Shown: piece after piece, positions 27,935 to 35,664 of the stretch
How the letters are laid out: each line of letters opens with the position of its first letter
Position numbering within the stretch: position 1 is the stretch's first letter
NCBI RefSeq assembly: GCF_900607235.1
Contig: NZ_LR027849.1
Span: 868,001 to 932,000, forward strand
DNA length: 64,000 bases
Source: Olivibacter jilunii
GTDB taxonomy: Bacteria > Bacteroidota > Bacteroidia > Sphingobacteriales > Sphingobacteriaceae
Reading direction: 5' to 3'
Made by a program: the position numbers and the translations under genes
Notes under the pieces: generated by a model
The model's input: only the letters and a program-made list of their open reading frames with translations
Told to the model about the DNA's origin: nothing
Database searches by the model: none

Positions 27935-27985
27935 GTTATCTATACTTGGATGTTTGATATAGGATGACTGTTAGGTTTAACTAAA

Positions 27986-28468
27986 ACCTCACTTCAAAGA
28001 GGTTCGTCCTTATAGCAAACACTATTGGCTTTATAATAAACACATTCAGATTTAATTTAAAGTTGTTTGCCTTTATCTTGTTTCCGTACAACTTTGCCTT
28101 AATTCCGGTCGTCTTTACTTCAAAGTCGGTTGGGTTTATGATGAATCCTTTTGGGTTTATTTCATTGCTGTACGACTTTGTAGCAAAGTTGATCGACCTT
28201 ATATGAAGGACGTTTCCATCTATAATAAAGTCATATGGGTTTATAGTAAAAACCGTTGACTTTACTATAAAGACAATTGGGATTACGTTAAAGTCAATTG
28301 GAATTGAGGTAATTCCGTACTTCTTTAAAGCAAAGCTAATTGCCGTTACATTTATGTTGATCGGCTTTATAATAAAGGTGATCAAATTTGTATTAAATAT
28401 GGTTGTCTTTATGACGATCCCGGTTGACTTTACATCAATACTAGTTAGGTTTGTTTTAATGTCATTTG
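27986..28468. repeat. Degenerate tandem array of 23 units of 21 bp
   Basis: Counting in steps of 21 from 27986 to 28468 gives 23 consecutive units with no slip in phase. Each approximates NN-TTTA-N4-AAA-N5-TTG. Units differ strongly at the N positions but keep the A/T core. Because 21 is three times seven, the minus strand reads as a heptapeptide repeat of the form P-x-x-F-x-I-K (for example PIVFIVK, PYDFIID, PTDFEVK) for about 150 codons, but without any ATG start. Many units carry an internal dyad such as CTTTA-cta-TAAAG. Not a CRISPR array: no constant repeat with unique spacers. Confidence 0.85.
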
Positions 28469-28481
28469 GGATGGGATTGAA

Positions 28482-29049
28482 ACTGGAGGGAATAGGGAGT
28501 AGTTAGTAATGAATAGGACTTAAATGAGGACGTAAGGTATGTTCCCAACTAACAGGTTCCCTTGTTCACTGGGGGAGGTGAATAGAGAGTAGTTAATAGG
28601 ACTTAAATTAGGACGTAAGGTATGTTCCCAACTACCAGATTCCCTTGTTCACTGGAAGGAGATGAATAGGAAGTAGTGAGTAGTTAATAGTGAATGGAGT
28701 AGGAGTTAAATGAGGACGTAGGGCCTATTCCCAACTAACAGGGTCCCTTGTTCACTGGAAGGAGGTGAGTAGTGAGAAGGGAGTAGTTAATAGTGAATAG
28801 GACTTAAATGAGGACATAAGGCATGTTCCCAACTACCAGGTTCCCTTGTTCACTGGAAGGAGGTGAGTAGTGAGAAGGGAGTAGTTAATAGTGAATAAGA
28901 CTTAAATGAGGACGTAAGGTATGTTCCCAACTACCAGGTTCCCTTGTTCACTGGAAGGAGGTGAGTAGGGAGTAGTTAACAGTGAATGGGGTAGGACTTA
29001 AATGAGGACGTAAGGCCTATTCCCAACTACCAGGTTCCCTTGTTCACTG
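28482..29049. repeat. Tandem array of six units of about 82-104 bp
   Basis: Six direct copies end at about 28572, 28654, 28758, 28856, 28953 and 29049. Each has the core GACTTAAATGAGGACGTAAG, then TTCCCAACTACCAGGTTCCC and TTGTTCACTGG. The length varies in a purine-rich AGTAGTTAATAGTGAATAG-like stretch between cores. Most copies carry AAGGAGGTGA or a close variant. It starts 13 bp after the 21-bp array and ends 80 bp before the next gene. No coding frame runs through it. Confidence 0.88.
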
Positions 29050-29128
29050 CGGGAATATAGCGTACTGCCTATAGCCTAAAAAAAATAACATTCCTTTAAC
29101 ATTTAAACGACGTTCTGTTTAACTCTCC

Positions 29129-30145
29129 ATGCTAGTTTTATGCCAGGAAAGCCTTACTTTTATGGAACTTATTCTTCGTCGTAAACTAAGCAGAAAGTGG
29201 ATGAACTTCTTCTTTATTACCTGTCTTTTGTTTTTGGTTGTGAAGCGATATTTTCAAGTTTGTCGTGTTCCTACACAAAGTCATTCGTTTATTAGCTTCA
29301 ATACCCATCCTCCTGAAGAATTGCCCATCAATTATGAGGGTGAATTTTCCGTCATAACTTATAATATAGCGGGTTTGCCACAGCTTATTTGCAGCGCTGT
29401 TACCGAGCGTTCGTCAAGTATTGCAGAAATTGGGCGTCGATTGAATGATTATGATATTGTTCATGTGCAGGAAGACTTTAACTATAATAGCTTCTTGTAC
29501 TATAGTGGTAATGAGCATCCTTATAAAACCAAAACGAAAGGAGGCGTACCTTTTGGTGATGGTTTGAATACACTCTCAAAATATCGTATTACGGAAATAC
29601 ACCGCATTCCTTGGAATAATTGCACAGGGGCGGACTGTTTGACACCTAAGGGTTTTACGTTTAGTAAGATTGAAGTAGGGAAGGGCGTATTTATCGATTT
29701 TTATAATGTACACGCAAATGCGGCGGATGATCCGGCCGCTGCTGCCGCGAGACGGAAGAATATGATTCAACTGTCCAATTATATTAAAGAGCACTCAGGC
29801 GATCGAGCGGTCATCGTTATGGGTGATTTAAATGCGCACTTCTGCTATGAACATGACAATATTCGCGATCTGCTTGCCCAAAATGGTTTGAAAGATGCAT
29901 GGGTAACGCTCAAGGCTAAGGATAGCTTCCCCGCTTTCAAAAAATTTGTGAAAGAGGATATTTTGAAGTTGACTGACGACTGTGAGTCTATCGATAAGAT
30001 ACTCTTTCGAAGCAGTGCTGATCTGTTGCTGACTCCAAATGCCTACCGTTTCGAGAACGAGAAATTCAATAATAAAGAAGGAATACCGCTCTCGGACCAT
30101 TGCCCCGTGAGTTTATCGTTTAGTTGGCAGCAACGTAGTTATTAG
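29129..30145 (+). CDS. Endonuclease/exonuclease/phosphatase-fold protein, membrane-anchored or exported
   Basis: 338 residues. A hydrophobic N-terminal segment (MNFFFITCLLFLVVKRYF, about 25-42) acts as signal anchor. The rest is a DNase I-like metal-dependent phosphodiester hydrolase fold: VITYNIAGLPQ, the catalytic Glu in VHVQEDFNY, VHANAADDPAA, VIVMGDLNAHF (D and N) and the final LSDHCPVSL with the catalytic D-H pair. Relatives cleave nucleic acids, sphingomyelin or inositol phosphates; the substrate is not readable here. A second ATG at 29162 would also keep the anchor and is a real alternative start. The six-unit array lies just upstream and may carry its promoter. Confidence 0.85.
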   Translation: MLVLCQESLTFMELILRRKLSRKWMNFFFITCLLFLVVKRYFQVCRVPTQSHSFISFNTHPPEELPINYEGEFSVITYNIAGLPQLICSAVTERSSSIAEIGRRLNDYDIVHVQEDFNYNSFLYYSGNEHPYKTKTKGGVPFGDGLNTLSKYRITEIHRIPWNNCTGADCLTPKGFTFSKIEVGKGVFIDFYNVHANAADDPAAAAARRKNMIQLSNYIKEHSGDRAVIVMGDLNAHFCYEHDNIRDLLAQNGLKDAWVTLKAKDSFPAFKKFVKEDILKLTDDCESIDKILFRSSADLLLTPNAYRFENEKFNNKEGIPLSDHCPVSLSFSWQQRSY

Positions 30146-30394
30146 TTGTTGGTTATTAGTTATTGGTTATTAGTTGTTGGTTATTGGTTGTTGGTTGTGG
30201 GTTATTGGTTGTGGGTTGTGGGTGTGAGTTTTCTTCCTGTCTTTATGTTCTAGCAGGTATCAAGTATCAAGACACCAGCCTACCGGCAGGCAGGTAAGTA
30301 TCAGGACATAAGTATCACGACTTTCCGTTCTATGTCAACTATTTTCCTGTTCAACTACTCAACAACTTAACTACTTAACAACTCGGCGACTTAA
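30146..30394. repeat. Intergenic TTAGTTATTGGTTG-type repeat block
   Basis: The left part consists of runs such as TTGGTTATTAGTTG on the plus strand; the right part is rich in CAACTACTCAAC, the complementary type, so the gap can fold back on itself. The imperfect palindrome GCCTACCGGCAGGC lies near 30282-30295. Between convergent genes; no ORF. Confidence 0.55.
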
Positions 30395-31561
30395 CTACTC
30401 AACTAACCCCAAAAATGCCTCATAATAAGCTTTGACCATTTTCTTCCAACCGAAGTGTCTTTTTGTATAATTAACCGACGCTGTCTTTTTCTCCTCGTCG
30501 CTAGGTTTCTTCATAAACTCGTTTAGTGTCGTAATCCATTCTTCTGCTTGTTCTGATGGTAACAGATAACCGTTCTTCCCGTGTTTTACAGCGTCCGAAA
30601 TACCTCCTGTGTGGGAGGCAAAAACAGTTGTTCCACATAAGGCAGCTTCCAAACAAACCAGGCCAAAGCCCTCCATATCACCCTCTACTTCGATATTGGG
30701 CATAATAAAGGCACTTGCATGATACAGGATGTTCAGAATTTCATCGAACGGCAATCGTCCCAAGTGTTTGGCTCTTTTTCTTATTTCAGGCTTGCTTAAT
30801 AACTGACGCAATTTCGGCTCATCGGTGGCCGCACCTAGAAATAACGCAAGTTTGTTTCGGAAAAAGGGTGGAAGGAATTTAAAGAAGCGTTCTTGTTTGG
30901 TTGCTTTCCAATGAAACGGCCCTATAAAGAGCAATAAATAATCATGTTGCAAATGAGGCATTACGCGTTCGACAAACCAAGAAAATCCCTTTCTCTTAAC
31001 GGGCCTGCCCATGGCTACCAATAATTGTTTTCCACGAATATCCAAACGGTACCTTGCTTGGAAATCGTCATGGAAATTTAATGAGAATTTATGTTTAGGT
31101 ATTTTTTCATCGACACCGTTTGAAATGACTCGTAGCTTTCCCGTAGCGATCCCCACGCTTTGTGCGGCTTGGGCCGTAGCTTTGCTTACTGCCACGATAA
31201 GATCAAAGCGATTCAGTTTTGGGAGAATAAATTTCCTATATAAAAAACTCGGAAAGACGACGTCTAAACCATGTATGGTAACCGTGTGTTTAATGTGCGG
31301 ATTGAATCGACAGCACAATAAATAATAGGAGGCAATCAATGCATCATTAAAATGGATAAGTTTAATATTGGGATGCTGATTGATAAGATGTCTTATGTTT
31401 TTTCCGAGTGCTAGAAAAAAGCTCAGCCGGCTACCGATGCCTTTGTATATTAACTCGTGCACCGTACACCATTTTCTCATACCCACTACCAGTTCATAGC
31501 TTTGCTTTTCCATACCGCCGGTAGTAGGGGGATATTTATGACTTACAAATAGAACTTCCAT
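30395..31561 (-). CDS. Glycosyltransferase family 4 protein
   Basis: A 388-residue cytoplasmic GT-B transferase. The N-terminal domain starts MEVLFVSHKYPPTTGGMEKQ with the acceptor-side glycine motif; the C-terminal domain shows VAMGRPVKRKGFSWF and the nucleotide-sugar motif EGFGLVCLEAALCGTTVFAS with the E-x7-E pattern. It is last in a leftward operon of three genes, 6 bp after the flippase-like gene. It probably adds a sugar to a lipid or cell-surface glycan; donor and acceptor unknown. Confidence 0.88.
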   Translation of the reverse strand: MEVLFVSHKYPPTTGGMEKQSYELVVGMRKWCTVHELIYKGIGSRLSFFLALGKNIRHLINQHPNIKLIHFNDALIASYYLLCCRFNPHIKHTVTIHGLDVVFPSFLYRKFILPKLNRFDLIVAVSKATAQAAQSVGIATGKLRVISNGVDEKIPKHKFSLNFHDDFQARYRLDIRGKQLLVAMGRPVKRKGFSWFVERVMPHLQHDYLLLFIGPFHWKATKQERFFKFLPPFFRNKLALFLGAATDEPKLRQLLSKPEIRKRAKHLGRLPFDEILNILYHASAFIMPNIEVEGDMEGFGLVCLEAALCGTTVFASHTGGISDAVKHGKNGYLLPSEQAEEWITTLNEFMKKPSDEEKKTASVNYTKRHFGWKKMVKAYYEAFLGLVE

Positions 31562-31567
31562 GAATAA

Positions 31568-32542
31568 TTATACTGCTTGCAGTTGCGGGGCCTTTCTATG
31601 ATATACAACATAACTGATACCGCCAAAAAGTAACCAAACGAGTTGTCGAGCCCGCCGGACAACGGAGACGCTAAGCCATAGGCTGCCCGTTATACCAATA
31701 AATTCTAACATAAATTGATTGCCATACTCTTCAATACCGATTTGCCCCGGAATTATTGCGCCTGCTGATTTAAAAAAAATAACGCCCATATCCATGGCTA
31801 AACTTTCAATTACGTCAATATTGATATCCAGCGAATGCAAGATGAGCAGGAATTCAAGGGAACCGACAAACCAATGGAGCGAGAAAAAGAGAAACGACAG
31901 CCATAGCGCCTTTTTCTCTTGGTGATAGTATAACTTTGTTTCGGATAGGGTAGTTGTTAGACTTAATTTGAGTTGACTAAAACGGGTTGTAAGTTTCTTA
32001 TGCAACGATTTAGTAAGGCGAAATATTAAGAAAATAAGCAGACTGATGACTAAAAAAACAATCACAAAATAAGGGAAAAAAGACGCTACTTGTCGATTAA
32101 AACTATCGTCGCTGCTCTGCTTAAGTAGAATAGCTACCGCTAGTGCCGACAACAGAAGCTGCGAAGCGATCATCAGAAAGCGTGAAACGATAACCGATCT
32201 AATAGCCGATTTTCTTTCGATCATATAGGGTTTCAACAATTCGGCCTTTAGAAAATCGCCCCCAATAATGCTACTGGGATTAAAAAGGCTCACCGTTTCA
32301 CCAATAAGTCTGATCCAAAACAATTGATAAATGTTGATTCTCTTTCGCTGGTCTCCCAAGCAATAAGCCCAGGCCAGAGTGCCTAGGAGATACGCGAGGC
32401 AGGTAAGGATCAAAACCCAGCAAAAACCCCAACCGATATGTGCTAACGACCGGGTTACCTGCGTAAGGTCTGTATGAGCAATGTAGATTCCTAAAGAAAT
32501 AACAACAGATAAGAATAGTATAATTTTAATAAATCGAAGCAT
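31568..32542 (-). CDS. Flippase-like membrane protein (LPG synthase transmembrane-domain family)
   Basis: A 324-residue protein with about eight transmembrane segments, from the family named after the N-terminal half of MprF and the UPF0104/AglD-like proteins. Hallmarks include WIRLIGETVSLFNPSSIIGGDFLKAELL and IIPGQIGIEEYG. The synthase domain is absent. In MprF the transmembrane half flips a modified lipid. Here the two flanking glycosyltransferases suggest a glycolipid or lipid-linked glycan as cargo; this is inferred. Confidence 0.82.
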   Translation of the reverse strand: MLRFIKIILFLSVVISLGIYIAHTDLTQVTRSLAHIGWGFCWVLILTCLAYLLGTLAWAYCLGDQRKRINIYQLFWIRLIGETVSLFNPSSIIGGDFLKAELLKPYMIERKSAIRSVIVSRFLMIASQLLLSALAVAILLKQSSDDSFNRQVASFFPYFVIVFLVISLLIFLIFRLTKSLHKKLTTRFSQLKLSLTTTLSETKLYYHQEKKALWLSFLFFSLHWFVGSLEFLLILHSLDINIDVIESLAMDMGVIFFKSAGAIIPGQIGIEEYGNQFMLEFIGITGSLWLSVSVVRRARQLVWLLFGGISYVVYHRKAPQLQAV

Positions 32543-32549
32543 TCCGGTA

Positions 32550-33725
32550 CTAAGAGGTTAGTTTGTAAATGCTGGGAACTTTGCCCAACTGCTCAATATC
32601 GTTAAAGTAAATGTCCGCTAGCCGCTCCCAGTTCCGTTTTGTGCTTTCTTGTATGCCAAGCATGCTGAATTGCCGGTGAATCGTTTTTTTATTCAATAAC
32701 GTTTCTATACAGTCTACAAATTCTCCCTCACTGTTAGGATTGCAAGCAAAGCCATTAACACCATTTTCTATTAGATCTTTGGAACCCCCACCGTTGGCAA
32801 TGACACAAGGCAGGCCGGGGGCCTGTGCTTCTAAAATAACATTGCCATAAGTTTCACTAACAGATGGGAAGACAAAAATGGAACTCGATGCATAAAGACT
32901 TGCTAATTCGTCGTGACCAACATGGCCTAAAAAGATTGCTTCAGGCATATTGCTTTCGCATGCTTTTCTTGCGGATCCATCTCCTACAACTAAAAAATTA
33001 CATGCAATTCCTCGTATTTTAATTAATCGATAAATTTTAAAGAGCATTTTTAGGTTTTTTTCCCATACCAAGCGGCTTACAAACAAGAGTGTAGGCTGTT
33101 GGTTCCCGGTTATTTTTTCAAGCTTTGCCAGATCCTTTTTCAGCGGATTAAACAATGTATTGTCAATTCCTCTTTCCCATAGCAACATCTTCGATGCTTG
33201 AATGCCGTAATTGATTAGTTCCTGTTTAATGGATTTTGTTGGAACATAAATGCAATCACATTGATTATAAAATAATTTTTTCTTCGACGAAACATATCGC
33301 TTAACCGGGCCGATAAGAAAAGGCAAATGTTTCAAGTAGTAGTCTATATATGAAATAAAGTGGGTGTGATAAATGCTGACGACCGGGATATGCCGCTTGC
33401 TGGCGTAAGTGACCGCGAAATGCCCCAAAAGAGAAGGGGTAGCGATGTGTACGATATCCGGACCGAATGTATCTAGTTTACGGATTAATCTTCTTTTTAT
33501 TAAGGAAGGAATCGATAACGTATAATTCTTATTGGAAGGAATGGTGATAGTTGGAACTTTAAGCGAAGGAAAGTCTAACAGCTGATCCGGGCCATCACCA
33601 TAAATAAACATGAATTCAAAACGATCGAACGGAATCCTCTTAATAAGCTGAAACATCGTTCGGGATGCCCCATCTTTATCTTCATGCAAGATTTCCGCAA
33701 AAAACGCTACTTTAATTTTTCGCAT
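32550..33725 (-). CDS. Glycosyltransferase family 4 protein
   Basis: 391 residues, first gene of the leftward three-gene operon. GT-B fold: N-terminal KVAFFAEILHEDKDGASRTM; middle HIATPSLLGHFAVTYASKRH and HTHFISYIDYYLKHLPF, which resembles the mannosyl/glucosyltransferases acting on diacylglycerol or phosphatidylinositol; C-terminal LLFVSRLVWEKNLKMLF and VSETYGNVILEAQAPGLPCV with the E-x7-E type motif. No signal peptide. The likely product is a glycolipid handled by the neighbouring membrane protein; the exact substrate is unknown. Confidence 0.88.
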   Translation of the reverse strand: MRKIKVAFFAEILHEDKDGASRTMFQLIKRIPFDRFEFMFIYGDGPDQLLDFPSLKVPTITIPSNKNYTLSIPSLIKRRLIRKLDTFGPDIVHIATPSLLGHFAVTYASKRHIPVVSIYHTHFISYIDYYLKHLPFLIGPVKRYVSSKKKLFYNQCDCIYVPTKSIKQELINYGIQASKMLLWERGIDNTLFNPLKKDLAKLEKITGNQQPTLLFVSRLVWEKNLKMLFKIYRLIKIRGIACNFLVVGDGSARKACESNMPEAIFLGHVGHDELASLYASSSIFVFPSVSETYGNVILEAQAPGLPCVIANGGGSKDLIENGVNGFACNPNSEGEFVDCIETLLNKKTIHRQFSMLGIQESTKRNWERLADIYFNDIEQLGKVPSIYKLTS

Positions 33726-33897
33726 AGCATATACTTCGTATTTATAAAGCTATCGGTTTAAATTAATAATAGCATTAATCAATTGTTATGAATTCGTCAT
33801 GTAATGAAGAAAATCTAGCCGATAGCCTTGTTTTTTTCACAAAGGCATAATGCTTTTTTAAAATAGGCTTAACGCGGATACCTTAGATTTGTATCAG

Positions 33898-33976
33898 AGT
33901 TAAATAGTAATTGATTCATGTAAATTAGGTTTGGTTAAAATTGGGAAAAGGCTCGCTGTGAAGCGCGCCTTTTTTT
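33898..33976 (+). ncRNA. Possible small RNA between promoter element and terminator
   Basis: A perfect -7 element TAGATTTG lies at 33884-33891; a matching TTTG at -33 is lacking. About 50 nt later a stem AAAAGGC / GCCTTTT with inner CGC/GCG pairs and seven Ts forms an intrinsic terminator (33946-33976). No gene on this strand precedes it, so the terminator has no other known use. Any transcript would be about 80 nt. Confidence 0.35.
33946..33976 (+). terminator. Orphan intrinsic terminator
   Basis: AAAAGGC / GCCTTTT with inner CGC / GCG pairs, loop about 6 nt, followed by a long T-tract. Both neighbouring protein genes run leftward. Confidence 0.7.
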
Positions 33977-34087
33977 GTTGTTATTAGCTGTTAGTTATTA
34001 GCTGTTAGTTATTAGCTGTTAGTTATTAGTTGTTAGTTGTTAGTTATTAGTTATTGGTTGTTAGTTGTTAGGTGCTATTATTAAACT

Positions 34088-34516
34088 CTATTCCTTCATG
34101 CTAAGTGTCAGGGTCATTTTTCCATAGTCAATGATACCTTGATATTGGGTGAGTATATCGCCGCCAATAACGCCGATTACAGGCTCGACTGAAAGATTCT
34201 CGTAGGCAAAATTAATAGAAGACAGATCCAGTACGGCCACTTCAAAATTTTTAAGGTGGAAAGTGCCGATTTGAAAATCAGGAAGTTGCCAAGTAAAGCT
34301 TTCCATATTAGTCGTACCCAAACCGGTAGATACGCGGTCACTGCTTTTAAGTTGCTCATTACCTATGTGACGCTCTACGATTGTTTTGTCGAATACAGTT
34401 TTGGACGCACCCGTGTCCAATACAGCTTTAAAGCTATGTTCGAAAACAACGACTTCCACCAATAAGTGGAAGCCGTCATCTTGAAGATTTAATAATGCTA
34501 GTGGTATTTTAATCAT
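34088..34516 (-). CDS. Retropepsin-like aspartic protease family protein
   Basis: 142 residues, a single domain of the clan AA fold that dimerises in known members. The catalytic motif is D34-T-G-A-S (AVLDTGASKTVF), and the second-half segment GVIGGDILTQYQGIIDYG matches the Ile-Gly-Gly-Asp type strand. No signal peptide or membrane segment, so cytoplasmic. Many bacterial relatives are uncharacterised. It lies 16 bp after mdh on the same strand and probably shares its transcript. Confidence 0.83.
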   Translation of the reverse strand: MIKIPLALLNLQDDGFHLLVEVVVFEHSFKAVLDTGASKTVFDKTIVERHIGNEQLKSSDRVSTGLGTTNMESFTWQLPDFQIGTFHLKNFEVAVLDLSSINFAYENLSVEPVIGVIGGDILTQYQGIIDYGKMTLTLSMKE

Positions 34517-34532
34517 TAACGATATTAGTTTT

Positions 34533-35471
34533 TTAGATGATTTTACTCTCAGAAAGCACGTTATTCATGCTTCTCACGGCTTCGGCACTTTGTCTGAATT
34601 TAGCCTTGTCTTCTTCGTCCAATTGAAGAGCAATTATTTTTTCGGCGCCGTTTTTACCGATAATAACAGGAACTCCCAACGTGATGTCCTGCTCACCATA
34701 TTCGCCTTCTAAATAAACAGAAGCCGTGAATAGTTTTTTCTGATTTCTGACAATACTTTCCACCATCCCGGCGATAGCTGCACCCGGCGCATACCAAGCA
34801 GAGGTGCCTATAAGTTTCGTTAAAGTGGCTCCACCTACCATCGTGTCGGCTACTACTTGTTCCTGTTGCTGTGCAGATAAAAACTGTGTCACTGGAATAC
34901 TGTTCCAAGTGGCGTGTTTTATCAACGGAATCATCGTAGTATCACCGTGCCCGCCTATGACAATGGCGTTTAAATCGGAAGGAGAGGCTCCGGTATGCTG
35001 ACTGATCTGATATTTAAATCGGGAAGAGTCCAATGCGCCACCCATACCGATAATTCTGTTTTTAGGTAAGCCAGTGGCTTTAAGGGTAAGGTAGGTCATG
35101 GTGTCCATGGGGTTAGAAACCACTAGAATAATCACCTCAGGCGAATATTTTAGCAGATTCTCGGCAACCGATTTAACAATATTTGCATTTGTTCCGATCA
35201 ATTCCTCACGTGTCATTCCCGGTTTACGCGGTATACCTGAAGTAATAACAGCAACGCTTGATCCGGCAGTTTTTTCATAATCATTTGTTACCCCCGTGAT
35301 TTTAGTGTCAAATCCTAAAAGGGCTGCGGTTTGCGAAATATCCTGCGCCTTGCCTTCGGCAACTCCTTCTTTGATATCCAGCAGTATAACTTCTTCTGCA
35401 AGTTCTTTCCTTGTGATATTGTCTGCAGCGGTTGCGCCTACGGCACCGGCGCCAATAACGGTGATTTTCAT
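34533..35471 (-). CDS. mdh: Malate dehydrogenase
   Basis: Oxidises malate to oxaloacetate with NAD+ in the citric acid cycle. 312 residues of the LDH-like malate dehydrogenase type: Rossmann motif GAGAVGATAADNI at the N-terminus, the Arg-bearing substrate loop GIPRKPGMTRE (an Arg where lactate dehydrogenases have Gln, favouring malate), D148 of LDSSRF and the catalytic H175 of GGHGDTTM. Cytoplasmic. The retropepsin gene follows after 16 bp. Confidence 0.96.
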   Translation of the reverse strand: MKITVIGAGAVGATAADNITRKELAEEVILLDIKEGVAEGKAQDISQTAALLGFDTKITGVTNDYEKTAGSSVAVITSGIPRKPGMTREELIGTNANIVKSVAENLLKYSPEVIILVVSNPMDTMTYLTLKATGLPKNRIIGMGGALDSSRFKYQISQHTGASPSDLNAIVIGGHGDTTMIPLIKHATWNSIPVTQFLSAQQQEQVVADTMVGGATLTKLIGTSAWYAPGAAIAGMVESIVRNQKKLFTASVYLEGEYGEQDITLGVPVIIGKNGAEKIIALQLDEEDKAKFRQSAEAVRSMNNVLSESKII

Positions 35472-35664
35472 AAATTTCCGGAATTAAATGATTCGTTAAA
35501 ATTATTGTTTTTTACCTCAGTTCCGCACGATGGTAAAATAGTAAAAAGGAATGGGAATGGCAAAACAAGTCGTAAGTTATAAGTCATAAGTTGTATGCTA
35601 TTACTTATATGGGGTAAATCGTGTTACCGTTGCTACTAACAACTCAAAAACTTATAACGTATAA
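35472..35664. other. Gap with mdh promoter region and degenerate repeats
   Basis: The right part (about 35565-35660) contains GTAAGTTATAAGTCATAAG on one side and AACTTATAACGTATAACT on the other, which can pair as a long imperfect hairpin and resembles the dispersed intergenic repeats. No ORF. Confidence 0.4.

Larger units (their letters stand above)
33726..34087. other. Gap with operon promoter, possible small RNA and repeat block
   Basis: Holds the promoter of the leftward glycosyltransferase operon (not pinpointed) and a rightward TAGATTTG element at 33884-33891 followed by a terminator at 33946-33976. From 33978 to 34076 there is a run of TTAGTTATTAGCTG-like repeats with about 14-bp periodicity. 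No ORF. Confidence 0.5.

Noticed and set aside
27981-28405. 134-codon minus-strand frame over the 21-bp array as a gene
   Set aside because: It can only start at a TTG inside the repeats; no ATG exists upstream before a stop. The open frame follows from the 21-bp period.
28655-28970. AAGGAGGTGA in the array as ribosome binding sites
   Set aside because: No start codon with an ORF follows in any copy, and genes here lack Shine-Dalgarno sequences.
28482-29049. CRISPR array
   Set aside because: Whole units repeat, including the parts that would be spacers, unit length varies, and no cas genes are present.
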